A stretch of 64,000 bases of DNA, taken from contig NZ_LT671418.1 of assembly GCF_900130075.1 (NCBI RefSeq), positions 2,666,001 to 2,730,000 of the forward strand, given 5' to 3'. This document shows positions 1 through 8,326 of the stretch, piece by piece; within the stretch, counting starts at the first letter, position 1; the number at the start of each line of letters is the position of its first letter. The notes beneath the pieces were generated by a model. That model did no database searches and was not told where the DNA came from. It saw only the letters and a program-made list of their open reading frames with translations. The stretch is from Herminiimonas arsenitoxidans (lineage in GTDB: Bacteria; Pseudomonadota; Gammaproteobacteria; Burkholderiales; Burkholderiaceae_D). The position numbers and the translations under genes were made by a program.

Positions 1-434
1 GCTGGCAAGTGATCGCAAGTTATTCGTACATGGATGGCAAGGTGACCAAGGCAGTAGGTAATGCGCCGACAGTAGCAATGGTAGACGTAGCAGCATCAGC
101 GCTGCAAGGTAAAACACTGGCATTGACCCCACGTCATACCGCCAGTTTGTGGACCTTGAAATCTATCGAACAGTGGATACCCGGCGTGCAAGTTGGCGGC
201 GGTGTGACCTATCGCGGCGGGAATTATGCGGCGATCGATAATGCAATTAAATTGCCGGCATTCACAACTGTTGATCTGGCCGCGTATTACCGTCCTGCGC
301 CTAAGGGCATGAGTCTCGCGCTGAACCTGAAGAATATTTTCGATAGACGCTATTACATCTCGGCCAATAACGATTTTGGCATCATGCCTGGTGCACCGCG
401 CAGTGTAGAGTTGACTGCGCGTTATGCGTTTTAA
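1..434 (+). CDS. TonB-dependent receptor, C-terminal fragment (5' end outside window)
   Basis: The reading frame is open from the first base, so only the last ~144 residues are present. They look like the final strands of an outer-membrane beta-barrel: alternating hydrophobic residues, a LKNIFDRRYY segment typical of the C-terminal part of TonB-dependent siderophore receptors (LxNLFDkkYy), and a terminal aromatic residue (RYAF). Such receptors import ferric siderophores or similar ligands using TonB energy. A strong terminator follows at 491-526. The ligand cannot be inferred from this piece. The family call is firm. Confidence 0.88.
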   Translation, partial: WQVIASYSYMDGKVTKAVGNAPTVAMVDVAASALQGKTLALTPRHTASLWTLKSIEQWIPGVQVGGGVTYRGGNYAAIDNAIKLPAFTTVDLAAYYRPAPKGMSLALNLKNIFDRRYYISANNDFGIMPGAPRSVELTARYAF

Positions 435-490
435 GTAAGACGCTTACGCCGTGTTTTGCACGGTGCAACGATGATTTGACGGTGCTCTTT

Positions 491-526
491 ATTGCCGCCT
501 GCTTAAAACCGGGCGGCAATTTTTTA
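491..526 (+). terminator. Rho-independent terminator after the TonB-dependent receptor
   Basis: A perfect 9-bp stem, ATTGCCGCC (491-499) with GGCGGCAAT (512-520), is followed by a T run at 520-525. It lies 57 bp after the receptor stop codon. Confidence 0.85.
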
Positions 527-652
527 TCTGCATTCATGCAGGAATGGCAATAAATTAGGCAGGAAAAATCCTCTGAAAAGCGATGAAGTCCATGCCGCCT
601 AGACGAAACTCAGTTAATCTTCATGCTTTGTCGCTTCAATATGAGAAAAGCA

Positions 653-1375
653 ATGGGTAATCTGGTGATTGTTCGCCATGGCGAGTCACAGTGGAACAGG
701 GAAAACCGCTTTACCGGCTGGGCAGATATCGACCTGACAGCCAATGGCATCGAGCAGGCGCGCTGCGCTGGTCGTGCACTGGCGCAAGCCGGTTTCTGTT
801 TCGATCTTGCGATTACCTCGATGCTGAAAAGAACCATCCGTTCGCAATGGCTGATACTGGATGAGATGGATGCGATGTTTACCCCCATCATCAGTCATTG
901 GCGTCTAAATGAACGGCATTACGGCGCATTGACCGGTCATAGCCGTGCCGAAATGATCGCCAAATTTGGCGAAGAGCAGGTATGGGCTTGGCGTCGTGGT
1001 TTCGCCAGTCGTCCGCCTTTGATGGATGTCAGCGATGCGCGCGCACCGCAGCAGGAAGCACGTTATGACGATGTGTCGCGCGAACTGCTGCCGTTGGGTG
1101 AGTCGCTGGAAGATACGGTGGAACGCGTCCGCGTGTTGTGGGATGGCATGATTGCGCCGGTCTTGCGACAAGGCAAAGACGTGATCATTTCATCGCACGG
1201 CAATAGCCAGCGTGCTTTGGTCAAATTGCTGGAAGATATGCCGGACGAAGAAGTCGCACGTTTCGATGTGCCGAACAGTGTGCCGCTGGTGTACAAGCTC
1301 GATAAGGATTTGCGCGTGCTGGAAAGAAGTTCGATGACGCATATCCCGCATCCGGCGGTATCCGCGATACTTTAA
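653..1375 (+). CDS. gpmA: 2,3-bisphosphoglycerate-dependent phosphoglycerate mutase
   Basis: Interconverts 3- and 2-phosphoglycerate in glycolysis/gluconeogenesis through a phosphohistidine; cytoplasmic. The N-terminus carries the family motif RHGESQWN (phosphorylated His9), then ENRFTGW, LNERHYGAL with the acid/base Glu87, and SHGNSQRAL with the second catalytic His182. Length (240 aa) fits dPGM. The frame opens at 623 (ATG), but nothing before residue MGNLVIV is conserved in the family, so 653 is preferred; neither start has a strong ribosome-binding site. SHGNS with Q after it, where E. coli has AHGNSLRAL, and an insertion near residue 130 suggest a somewhat divergent copy. Single-gene unit closed by a bidirectional terminator. 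Confidence 0.9.
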   Translation: MGNLVIVRHGESQWNRENRFTGWADIDLTANGIEQARCAGRALAQAGFCFDLAITSMLKRTIRSQWLILDEMDAMFTPIISHWRLNERHYGALTGHSRAEMIAKFGEEQVWAWRRGFASRPPLMDVSDARAPQQEARYDDVSRELLPLGESLEDTVERVRVLWDGMIAPVLRQGKDVIISSHGNSQRALVKLLEDMPDEEVARFDVPNSVPLVYKLDKDLRVLERSSMTHIPHPAVSAIL

Positions 1376-1386
1376 TTGCCTGACAT

Positions 1387-1417
1387 AAAAAAAGCCGCTC
1401 ACTCAGCGGCTTTTTTT
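1387..1417. terminator. Bidirectional terminator between convergent genes
   Basis: AAAGCCGCT (1391-1399) pairs with AGCGGCTTT (1405-1413) and is flanked by an A run on the left and a T run on the right, so it can end transcription from the mutase (+) and from the DUF1501 gene (-). Confidence 0.85.
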
Positions 1418-1434
1418 ATGGGCCTTGTCTGAGA

Positions 1435-2670
1435 TCAGGTACGCATGAAGTTGATTCTGCCGCCCATCGATGGCGCAGATGGAAACAGTTGCGTCAACTG
1501 TCGGTCACTCAAATACAAATGACGTTCCGCAATCTGCGCCAATACCGAACGGAAGTCCGTTGTCACTGGCACATCACGGTCTTCATGCAAGCCAGCCGAC
1601 GATAAACCTTTCCAATCTCCATACACTTTGCCACCGGCGATATCACCGCCGAGCAACCACATCACATTGCCGTGACCATGATCGGTGCCGCCGTTGCCGT
1701 TTTGGCGTGCGGTGCGGCCGAATTCGGACATCACGATGATGGTCGTGTCTTTGAACATCGGGCCGAGTTGCTGCGCCAGCGTCGCCAAACCTTGTCCCAG
1801 CGGTGCGAGGCGACTGGCAAGTTGTCCTGTACCTGCGCCTTGATTCGCATGTGTGTCCCAACCACCCAGTGCGAAAAAAGCGATCTGTATCTTGGGATCG
1901 TTGCGCATCAAGGTCGCCAGGCGTGATGCATCTTTAGGGAAACCATTCGGCAACGGTGCACCATTGTTGGCCATCTGCATTTCATTTTCCAGCGACGCAT
2001 TCATGACTTCTTTATGCGCATCTTTTGCATCCTGATAAGTGCGAGAGAATCGTGCACTGTCTTGATACAGCTGATCGAAGGCCGTACCGACTTGTGGTTT
2101 ATCCAGCAGATTGGCTTTGGTGTCGGCATCGCCGGAAGCCAGATTGGTAGCAGAAGCGCGGCCGCTGAGTATGCGCGGCATGACGGGACCGATGCTGACG
2201 GCGCGGGTGGGCGACGCGTTGCCGGGCAAGACCGTCAACATGCGATTGAGCCAACCGTCTTGCGTGGATTTTTTGCCCGGTGTGCCGGACTCCATATAAT
2301 CCTGCGCATCGAAGTGCGAGCGTGTTGGATCGGGCGAACCGCTGGCATGAACAAAGGCCAGTTTCTTTTCTTCCCACAGCGTTTGCAGCGGTGCCAATGC
2401 CGGATGCAGGCCGAAGTAACCGTCTAGATCGAGCACGCCATTTTCTTGTCCCGGCCGCGCCAGCGCGATAGTCGGGCGCAGTCGTGCATAGTCAGCATCA
2501 CCGTAAGGCGCGACCACATTCAAGCCATCTACTGCGCCGCGTAGCATGACGACGAGCAATTTGCGATTGGTGTTTTGATTGTCGCCACCAACTGCGGCCC
2601 AGGCCGATTGACCAACCGGGATCATCAATCCGGCGGCTGTAATCATGTGTAAAAAATCTCTGCGTTGCAT
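1435..2670 (-). CDS. DUF1501 family protein, Tat-type signal
   Basis: 411 aa, uncharacterised family with an alkaline-phosphatase/sulfatase-like fold. The N-terminus MQRRDFLHMI has a twin-arginine-type motif followed by a hydrophobic stretch and AWA, suggesting export by Tat. Conserved family stretches are visible: VMLRGAVDGLN, HPALAPL, GGWDTHANQ and a histidine-rich GGTDHGHGN near the C-terminus that could bind metal. The start at 2670 (ATG) is chosen over a TTG at 2682 because GGGG lies 7 nt upstream of it. It follows the DUF1800 gene with a 22-bp gap and is probably co-transcribed; this pairing is common in Proteobacteria but its biochemical role is unknown. Confidence 0.85.
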   Translation of the reverse strand: MQRRDFLHMITAAGLMIPVGQSAWAAVGGDNQNTNRKLLVVMLRGAVDGLNVVAPYGDADYARLRPTIALARPGQENGVLDLDGYFGLHPALAPLQTLWEEKKLAFVHASGSPDPTRSHFDAQDYMESGTPGKKSTQDGWLNRMLTVLPGNASPTRAVSIGPVMPRILSGRASATNLASGDADTKANLLDKPQVGTAFDQLYQDSARFSRTYQDAKDAHKEVMNASLENEMQMANNGAPLPNGFPKDASRLATLMRNDPKIQIAFFALGGWDTHANQGAGTGQLASRLAPLGQGLATLAQQLGPMFKDTTIIVMSEFGRTARQNGNGGTDHGHGNVMWLLGGDIAGGKVYGDWKGLSSAGLHEDRDVPVTTDFRSVLAQIAERHLYLSDRQLTQLFPSAPSMGGRINFMRT

Positions 2671-2692
2671 GGTGTGCCCCAATCAATTTGGC

Positions 2693-4210
2693 TTATTGCT
2701 GCATGAAATCTGGACTGCCCAGCACCATCGCGCTGCGTAAGTTAGCCGGATTGTTCTCTATCGTCGTACGCGTCTGAGCCGAGATGCCAGGGCCTAAGGT
2801 GTCGAGTAAGGCATCGGTATTCAATGGCGGTGGATTTTGTATCGCGGGCGGATTCATCGCCTGTGCTTCGTCGTTGATCTTGTTCAAAGGCAGACGACCA
2901 CTTGCCAGCGCATTGGCAAATGCAATGCGACGCGTCAGCGCATCCGGATTCAGCCAGGCGCTCTCGGTATTTTTATAACCGTCCGGTGTTTGGCAACCGT
3001 AGAGCGGCATGCCAAGTTGATTTAATGCATTAAGGAATGGACGCACATTGGTGAACTGCACTTGCCCGGCACGGGCGGCAGAGACGACGAATTGATATGG
3101 CGTCTTGAACTTGCTGCCGGTACCGGCTTGCGCCATGAACTCGCGACTATTGAACAAGGTGAGCAAGACTTCGCGGATATTGCCGCCGGTTTCCAGATAG
3201 CGACGCGATAGACGTTCCACCAATGCAGGCGGCGGTTGATCTTGTACAAAATATTGCGCCAGTTGATAACTCAGGTGGCGCGCAGTGGCAGGGTGCATCG
3301 CCAGAATATCGAGCGCTCTTTCGCCTTCCAGCTGACCTTCGGCGCGTATCGTTTGACCCAGCCATTGCTTGTCGCCATAGTCATGACGCTGTGGGTCGAA
3401 GCGGAAGGTGCGGTTATTCATCACCATATCGCGCTGATCGAAAGTCCAGCCGGTGAAGATGCGCGCCAGTTCGGTGACATCGTTCTGGCTATAGCCACCA
3501 TCCACGCCCAGCGTATGCAACTCCATCAACTCGCGCGCGTAGTTTTCATTCAAGCCAGAATTCTGCGCATTCTTTCTACGCGCCTGATACTCGGCTGAAG
3601 TAGATAACCAGTTATCCAGATAGAACAACATGGCCGGATGCTTGGCGGTCGCACCTAGCAGATCGCGGAATGATCCCAGCGCGTAAGGGCGTATCGCATC
3701 GCGCTCATAACTACCAACCAGCGCACGATCCAGACCTTTGCCGGAAAACACATTGAAATGGTTGAACCAAAAATCGACCATCACTTCCTGCAACTGGCGT
3801 GGGCTATCAATGGCTTGTGCCAACCGCGCTTCAGCCGTTTGATCCGTCAGCCGTGTCACAAATGCACGTTGCTGCTGTTTGGCTTCCTCATCCTTTTGCG
3901 CTGTTGCTGCTTTACGCAAGGACAAGAAATTGCCGAGGAGGATGCCGTCGGCTTGATTGACGGTATCCAGCGCGTCGAGTCGCGCGACCAGTGTTGCCGG
4001 CAAGGGAATATTTTCGGGATGTAATTGCTGATCGATGTAGCGCGTGATCCCGATTTGTTTGACGCGTTCTATATCGCCGGGTTTGGGACCGTAGCCTAAT
4101 CGGTTTAGTACGAGCAATACTTGCTGATCTTGCGAGACATTCGCTGCATGCGCATTGAAAGCGCACAGAGCAACGATGAACAGAGCGGCCAAGCGAGTGT
4201 GAAATTGCAC
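2693..4210 (-). CDS. DUF1800 family protein, exported
   Basis: 505 aa with a Sec-type signal peptide (hydrophobic residues 8-18, cleavage after AHA). Family hallmarks: RLGYGPKPGDIERV near the N-terminus, DFWFNHFNVFSGK, NYARELMELHTLGVDGGY and FTGWTFD. The function of the family is unknown; it is nearly always next to a DUF1501 gene, as here, which suggests one periplasmic system. Translation starts at GTG 4210 with GGAG 7 nt upstream (an ATG at 4215 is out of frame). First gene of a two-gene operon on the minus strand. Confidence 0.85.
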   Translation of the reverse strand: MQFHTRLAALFIVALCAFNAHAANVSQDQQVLLVLNRLGYGPKPGDIERVKQIGITRYIDQQLHPENIPLPATLVARLDALDTVNQADGILLGNFLSLRKAATAQKDEEAKQQQRAFVTRLTDQTAEARLAQAIDSPRQLQEVMVDFWFNHFNVFSGKGLDRALVGSYERDAIRPYALGSFRDLLGATAKHPAMLFYLDNWLSTSAEYQARRKNAQNSGLNENYARELMELHTLGVDGGYSQNDVTELARIFTGWTFDQRDMVMNNRTFRFDPQRHDYGDKQWLGQTIRAEGQLEGERALDILAMHPATARHLSYQLAQYFVQDQPPPALVERLSRRYLETGGNIREVLLTLFNSREFMAQAGTGSKFKTPYQFVVSAARAGQVQFTNVRPFLNALNQLGMPLYGCQTPDGYKNTESAWLNPDALTRRIAFANALASGRLPLNKINDEAQAMNPPAIQNPPPLNTDALLDTLGPGISAQTRTTIENNPANLRSAMVLGSPDFMQQ

Positions 4211-4301
4211 GTCATGTCTCCAGACAAGATGAGCGAATAAGAACTGTATTCCTTATTGCAGCGAGATGCTTTATTGCTGCAATCACAATATTTCTGCGTG
4301 T

Positions 4302-4334
4302 TAAAAAATGAAAAAGCCTATGCAGGCTTTTTCA
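4302..4334 (-). terminator. Terminator of the small exported protein gene
   Basis: TGAAAAAGCCT (4309-4319) pairs perfectly with AGGCTTTTTCA (4324-4334). Read on the minus strand the stem is followed by a T run (complement of the A run at 4303-4308). Confidence 0.8.
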
Positions 4335-4381
4335 TTGATCCACCAAGCGCGATAACAAGTATCTCGAATCGATGCAGACGA

Positions 4382-4726
4382 TTAGTGACCGATTTGTTTG
4401 CTGACACCATTCTCTTGCTGATTCAGGGTGCGTTGCTCTTGTTTGGTGATATGACCGCCGTTCTGGCTGGCCATCGCGTGTTCTTCCTTGCGAATTTGGT
4501 GATCTTCATGGTGCAGCTGTTTTGCCTGTGCCTTGGAGATTTTTCCGGTCTTTACTTCATTGTGTATACGTTTGTCCTGATTTGCCAGGCGATGGTTCAC
4601 TTCTGCGCGGCGCGGATGATCTTTTTGGAATTCAGTTGCCGCAAATGAATTGCCGGTCACAGCGGCAAGCATGCCGACGACGCCGATCAGGGCAAAGGTT
4701 TTACGCAGATTTTTTGTGTTCAGCAT
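4382..4726 (-). CDS. Small exported Lys/His/Gln-rich protein of unknown function
   Basis: 114 aa. Residues 1-29 form a signal peptide ending in SFA-A; the mature part (~85 aa) is very hydrophilic, rich in K, H, Q and N, with no cysteine. It has loosely repeated units built around KTGKIS.AQAKQL and GGHITKQEQRTL, each resembling a helix-turn-helix hairpin, so a short alpha-helical periplasmic protein is likely. Similar proteins are frequent in Burkholderiales as hypotheticals. Own terminator downstream, so probably monocistronic. No function is proposed. Confidence 0.7.
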   Translation of the reverse strand: MLNTKNLRKTFALIGVVGMLAAVTGNSFAATEFQKDHPRRAEVNHRLANQDKRIHNEVKTGKISKAQAKQLHHEDHQIRKEEHAMASQNGGHITKQEQRTLNQQENGVSKQIGH

Positions 4727-5144
4727 GATGTGTTCCTTGAGCGTTGATTGAGTTGTAGCGGTGTGTATGTCACCACCTGTACATCAACGTGCGTGCAGCA
4801 TCTTTGCTGACAAGGATTGTCAGGTGAAGTGTAAGGAATTGTTTCGATATGCAAATTTAATTTGTCGAACAAAAAATATTTTCCGCATGCCAATTACTTT
4901 GTATTTGACGCAAGCTGGCACTTACTGATCATCGTGTGCTGTCGCTGTCTGTTTTTCGGAACAAACAATTCACGTCACACAACTGTCATCAGCACGAAAT
5001 ATTTCTCTCTTATTCTTCACGTCGCTGTTGAGTTGAAACATACAGGGATTACTCAATTATCGAATCGCACGGCGTTGCGATAACGGCGCACGGCTTCGTT
5101 CTGTCATCAACAGAACGATTTCTTTTTTACACCAGGGGAATTCA
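4727..5144. other. AT-rich intergenic region with divergent promoters
   Basis: 418 bp between the small exported protein (-) and the porin (+). No convincing ORF. It must contain both promoters; I do not see a pair of consensus hexamers good enough to place them. The only distinct element is the hairpin at 5097-5117. Confidence 0.6.
5097..5127 (+). promoter_or_regulatory. Terminator-like hairpin in the porin leader
   Basis: CGTTCTGT (5097-5104) pairs with ACAGAACG (5110-5117) around a CATCA loop, followed by ATTTCTTTTTT. It sits only ~16 bp before the porin Shine-Dalgarno (AGGGGA, about 5134), so it could act as an attenuator or as a 5' stabilising hairpin rather than as an end point of upstream transcription. 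Confidence 0.45.
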
Positions 5145-6206
5145 ATGCAGTTAAAAACACTCAGCGTCGCGATCAGCGCCGCTGTCGCATCATTGTTGCT
5201 GGCCGGTAGCGCCGCAGCACAAAGCAACGTAGAAATTTACGGTATCGCCGATGCCGGTATGGAAGTCATCAACCATGCAACTACTGGCTCCAATTCGAAC
5301 CTGGCACGCTTGAGCTCGGGCAATCTGTCCGGTTCGCGTCTTGGCTTCCGCGGTACGGAAGATATGGGGAATGGCTTGAAAGCAGTCTTCGTTCTGGAAA
5401 GCGGTATTGCTTACGACACCGGTGCATTCCTGCAAGGTAGTCGCGCATTCGGACGTCAAGCTTTCGTCGGCTTGCAAGGTTCGTGGGGCAGTTTGTTACT
5501 TGGCCGTCAAAACAGCTTGATGCTGGAGTGGATGAGTAAGTACAACACCATGGATAACGCAACATGGTCATCCAAAGTGCATGACGAAGCATTCTCGGAT
5601 CGCATGGATAACTCCGTTAAATACATCGGTAAATTCGGCGCGGTTGATGCTTCAGCTTATTACAGCACTGGTTATGATTCCACTAAAGGTGGTGAAGTTG
5701 CTGGTCATAGCAAAGCTGGTCGTCAATTAGGTGGTGGCCTGCAATACAACGGCGGCGATTTTCGTGCAGCAGTTGTTTATGACCAAAAGAATGGCCAGAC
5801 CGCAGTACTGGAAAACAATACCGACAAGCATCTGACCTTCGGTGCGCGTTACAAGTTTGGTTCAGCTGAAGTATTAGGCGGCTATCTGCAACGCAAGCAA
5901 GAAACCGTAGGTACAGCAGATGTTCGCACCAATATGTCCTGGATCGGCATGACTTATCAGGTAACGGGTGCTTTGCAACTGAGTGGTTCGTACTACAAAA
6001 CCGACGTTAAAAATTCGAACAAAGATCCATCGTCCATCATCACCATGGTCAAGTATTCCTTGTCCAAGCGTACCGATCTGTATCTGATCAACTCATACGC
6101 GATGAACAAGAATGGCTCGAATCTGGGTGTTAACGGCTTCGCCAAGGATATCGTCGCCGGTGAGAATCAGTTCGGTACGATGGCTGGCATTCGCCACACA
6201 TTCTGA
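5145..6206 (+). CDS. Gram-negative trimeric porin
   Basis: 353 aa general porin of the betaproteobacterial type. Signal peptide residues 1-25 (cleavage after SAAA), mature start QSNVEIYGIADAG, then SRLGFRGTEDMGNGLKAVF, FGRQAFVGL and the C-terminal strand ending GIRHTF with the terminal Phe needed for BAM assembly. It forms a 16-strand outer-membrane channel. AGGGGA precedes the ATG. The stop is only 10 bp from the next gene (ABC ATPase), with no terminator between, so the porin probably opens an operon with the inner-membrane transporter. Confidence 0.93.
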   Translation: MQLKTLSVAISAAVASLLLAGSAAAQSNVEIYGIADAGMEVINHATTGSNSNLARLSSGNLSGSRLGFRGTEDMGNGLKAVFVLESGIAYDTGAFLQGSRAFGRQAFVGLQGSWGSLLLGRQNSLMLEWMSKYNTMDNATWSSKVHDEAFSDRMDNSVKYIGKFGAVDASAYYSTGYDSTKGGEVAGHSKAGRQLGGGLQYNGGDFRAAVVYDQKNGQTAVLENNTDKHLTFGARYKFGSAEVLGGYLQRKQETVGTADVRTNMSWIGMTYQVTGALQLSGSYYKTDVKNSNKDPSSIITMVKYSLSKRTDLYLINSYAMNKNGSNLGVNGFAKDIVAGENQFGTMAGIRHTF

Positions 6207-6216
6207 TGTGTAAGCA

Positions 6217-7281
6217 ATGACAGAGAGTCTAGTCAAAAAGAAGGCAGGCACATCGATCACCATCGATGGCCTGACTCATCGCTTTGCGCAAAACCCGGTA
6301 CTTGATCGGATCGATATACATCTCGAGCCCGGCCAGGTACTGGCTTTGCTCGGCCCTTCCGGTTGCGGCAAGACGACCTTGCTGAAATTGCTGGCAGGTT
6401 TGTTGCCAGTCGCAGCCGGACACGGACGCATACTCTTTGGCGACAAACTGGTGGCCGGTGACGGTCACTTTTTGCCGCCTGAAGCGCGTGGTCTGGGCAT
6501 GGTGTTTCAGGATTACGCATTGTGGCCGCACATGAGCGTCGGCAAGAATGTCGCCTTCGCTCTGGAAATGCGCGGCATGCCGAAGAAGCAGCGTGATCCG
6601 CGCGTCGCGCGTGCGCTGGAAATCGTTGGCCTGAAGAATCACGAAGATCGCAATCCATCCAGTTTGTCCGGTGGGCAGCAGCAACGTGTGGCTTTGGCGC
6701 GCGCGATTGTGGCTGAACCGCAGGTCTTGTTGTTTGACGAACCTTTGTCGAATCTGGATAGAGATTTGCGCGAAAGCTTGTGTCATGAAATTGGCAGTCT
6801 ATTGCGCGAGATGGGCACGACAGCCGTCTACGTCACGCACGATCAGGAAGAAGCATTTGCTCTGGCAGATGTGGTTGCCGTGATGCAGGGCGGACGCATC
6901 CGTCAGTTAGCTACGCCGGATATGTTAGTCACTGAGCCGGCCAATACCTTGATCGCTGAATTCCTGAAGCTGGGTACCTTGCTGCATGCAAAAGAAGTTC
7001 CGCATTCCTGGCATCCACGTTTTGCACAAAATTCTGCAATTGATGCACAGCATCTCTTCATTCCGCAATCGGCATTGTCGCTGGCATCGGATACAACGCA
7101 CGCATTTCGCGGTGAAGTCTTGATGCAGCGCTATCGCAATGGACGCTTCATTACCGAAGTACGCACCGCCGAGGCTCCCAAGGGTTTGGTCTTGACGACC
7201 GACACCCGTTTATCACACGGCCAAATCATAGATCTGACTGTGGATTGGCAGCGTTTGCGCTGGTTGCCACAAGCTGCCTGA
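6217..7281 (+). CDS. Ferric-type ABC transporter, ATP-binding protein
   Basis: 354 aa. Walker A GPSGCGKTTLLK, Q-loop VFQDYALWPH, signature LSGGQQQRVALARA, Walker B VLLFDEPLSNLD, H-loop VTHDQEEA, then a ~120-residue C-terminal TOBE-like regulatory region. This is the FbpC/PotA/AfuC arrangement that energises uptake of Fe3+, polyamines, phosphonates or similar solutes through a bound periplasmic protein. Operon: porin - this gene - binding protein - permease. Substrate unassigned; the company of a FbpA-like binding protein and a double-domain permease favours a ferric-type system. Confidence 0.88.
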   Translation: MTESLVKKKAGTSITIDGLTHRFAQNPVLDRIDIHLEPGQVLALLGPSGCGKTTLLKLLAGLLPVAAGHGRILFGDKLVAGDGHFLPPEARGLGMVFQDYALWPHMSVGKNVAFALEMRGMPKKQRDPRVARALEIVGLKNHEDRNPSSLSGGQQQRVALARAIVAEPQVLLFDEPLSNLDRDLRESLCHEIGSLLREMGTTAVYVTHDQEEAFALADVVAVMQGGRIRQLATPDMLVTEPANTLIAEFLKLGTLLHAKEVPHSWHPRFAQNSAIDAQHLFIPQSALSLASDTTHAFRGEVLMQRYRNGRFITEVRTAEAPKGLVLTTDTRLSHGQIIDLTVDWQRLRWLPQAA

Positions 7282-7351
7282 GCCTCGCAAGTACACCGGC
7301 CGCTTGCGGCCCATCATCGAACAAGTAACAGGAACGCAATAGGACAATTCC

Positions 7352-8323
7352 ATGAAAAAATTAATGCCACTCACCGTCGCCTGTCTGTCGCTCGCAGCGG
7401 CATTCGCAGCACCTAACGCATTAGCGTTAACCGTTTATAGCGCCGGCCCCGGCAAGTTGATCGAAACGCTGGCAGCAGATTTCAAGGCAAGTACCGGCGT
7501 GACGGTTGATGTATTTCAGGCCGATACCGGCAAAGTCATGGCGCGCTTGCAGGCTGAAGCTTCCAATCCGCGTGCCGACGTCGTCATCTCAGCATCGTGG
7601 GATAGCGCGCAGGATTTGGATAAGCGCGGTTGGTTATTGAATTATCAAAGCCCGAACGCACAACAAGTGCCGGCCCGCTTCAAGCAGCCAGCGTATGTGG
7701 CGCAAGGTTTGTCGGTGTTGTCTATCGTATGGAATACCAAGAGCGGTACGCCACGCCCGACCGACTGGGCCGATTTGACGCAAGCACCGTTCAAGGACAA
7801 GGTCACCATGCCTGATCCATCGCAATCAGGCGCTTCGCTGGATTTGCTGTCCGGTTTGCAAAGTCGTCAAAGCGAAAAAGCCTGGCAATTGTTTTCTGCA
7901 TTGAAGGCCAACGGCATGGTCATTTCCGGCCCGAATGCGCAGGCGATGAATCCAGTCTTGCAAGGTGCAAAGGCAGCGGTATTCGGCGCGGTTGATTATG
8001 TGGCACTGGGCAGTCAAGTCAAAGGCGAAAGCATAGAAGTGATCTTCCCGAAAAGCGGCACCGTCGTCGCACCGCGTCCCATGATGATTTTGAAATCGTC
8101 GAAGGCACAGGATGATGCACGCAAGTTCATTGATTTCGTCTTGTCGCCGCAAGGTCAGGCGCGGGTGGCCGAGGCTTACCTGATCCCGGCGCGTGTAGAC
8201 ATCGCAGCCAAACGCCAGACTTTGAAAGAGATCAAGTTGTTGCCGGATGCAGAAGGCGATGCCAACTACGCATCACGTGCTGCACTGCTGCATCGCTTCT
8301 CGACTTTGTTTGGTCGCAAGTAA
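7352..8323 (+). CDS. Ferric-type ABC transporter, periplasmic substrate-binding protein
   Basis: 323 aa. Signal peptide 1-25 (ALA), mature start LTVYSAGPGKLIETL, a class of binding protein related to FbpA/AfuA and to aminoethylphosphonate binders (SBP families 1/6). Features: DFKASTGVTVDVFQADTGKV, ADVVISASWDSA and IVWNTKSG, all typical of this fold. Third gene of the porin-ABC operon, 70 bp after the ATPase and 3 bp before the permease. The ligand (Fe3+ or an organic anion) is not decidable from sequence. Confidence 0.85.
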   Translation: MKKLMPLTVACLSLAAAFAAPNALALTVYSAGPGKLIETLAADFKASTGVTVDVFQADTGKVMARLQAEASNPRADVVISASWDSAQDLDKRGWLLNYQSPNAQQVPARFKQPAYVAQGLSVLSIVWNTKSGTPRPTDWADLTQAPFKDKVTMPDPSQSGASLDLLSGLQSRQSEKAWQLFSALKANGMVISGPNAQAMNPVLQGAKAAVFGAVDYVALGSQVKGESIEVIFPKSGTVVAPRPMMILKSSKAQDDARKFIDFVLSPQGQARVAEAYLIPARVDIAAKRQTLKEIKLLPDAEGDANYASRAALLHRFSTLFGRK

Positions 8324-8326
8324 GTC

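Noticed and set aside
4861..4945. Fur box or sigma70 promoter upstream of the porin
   Set aside because: TTGACG at 4905 has no matching -10 at a proper distance and the AT-rich stretches do not match the Fur consensus well.
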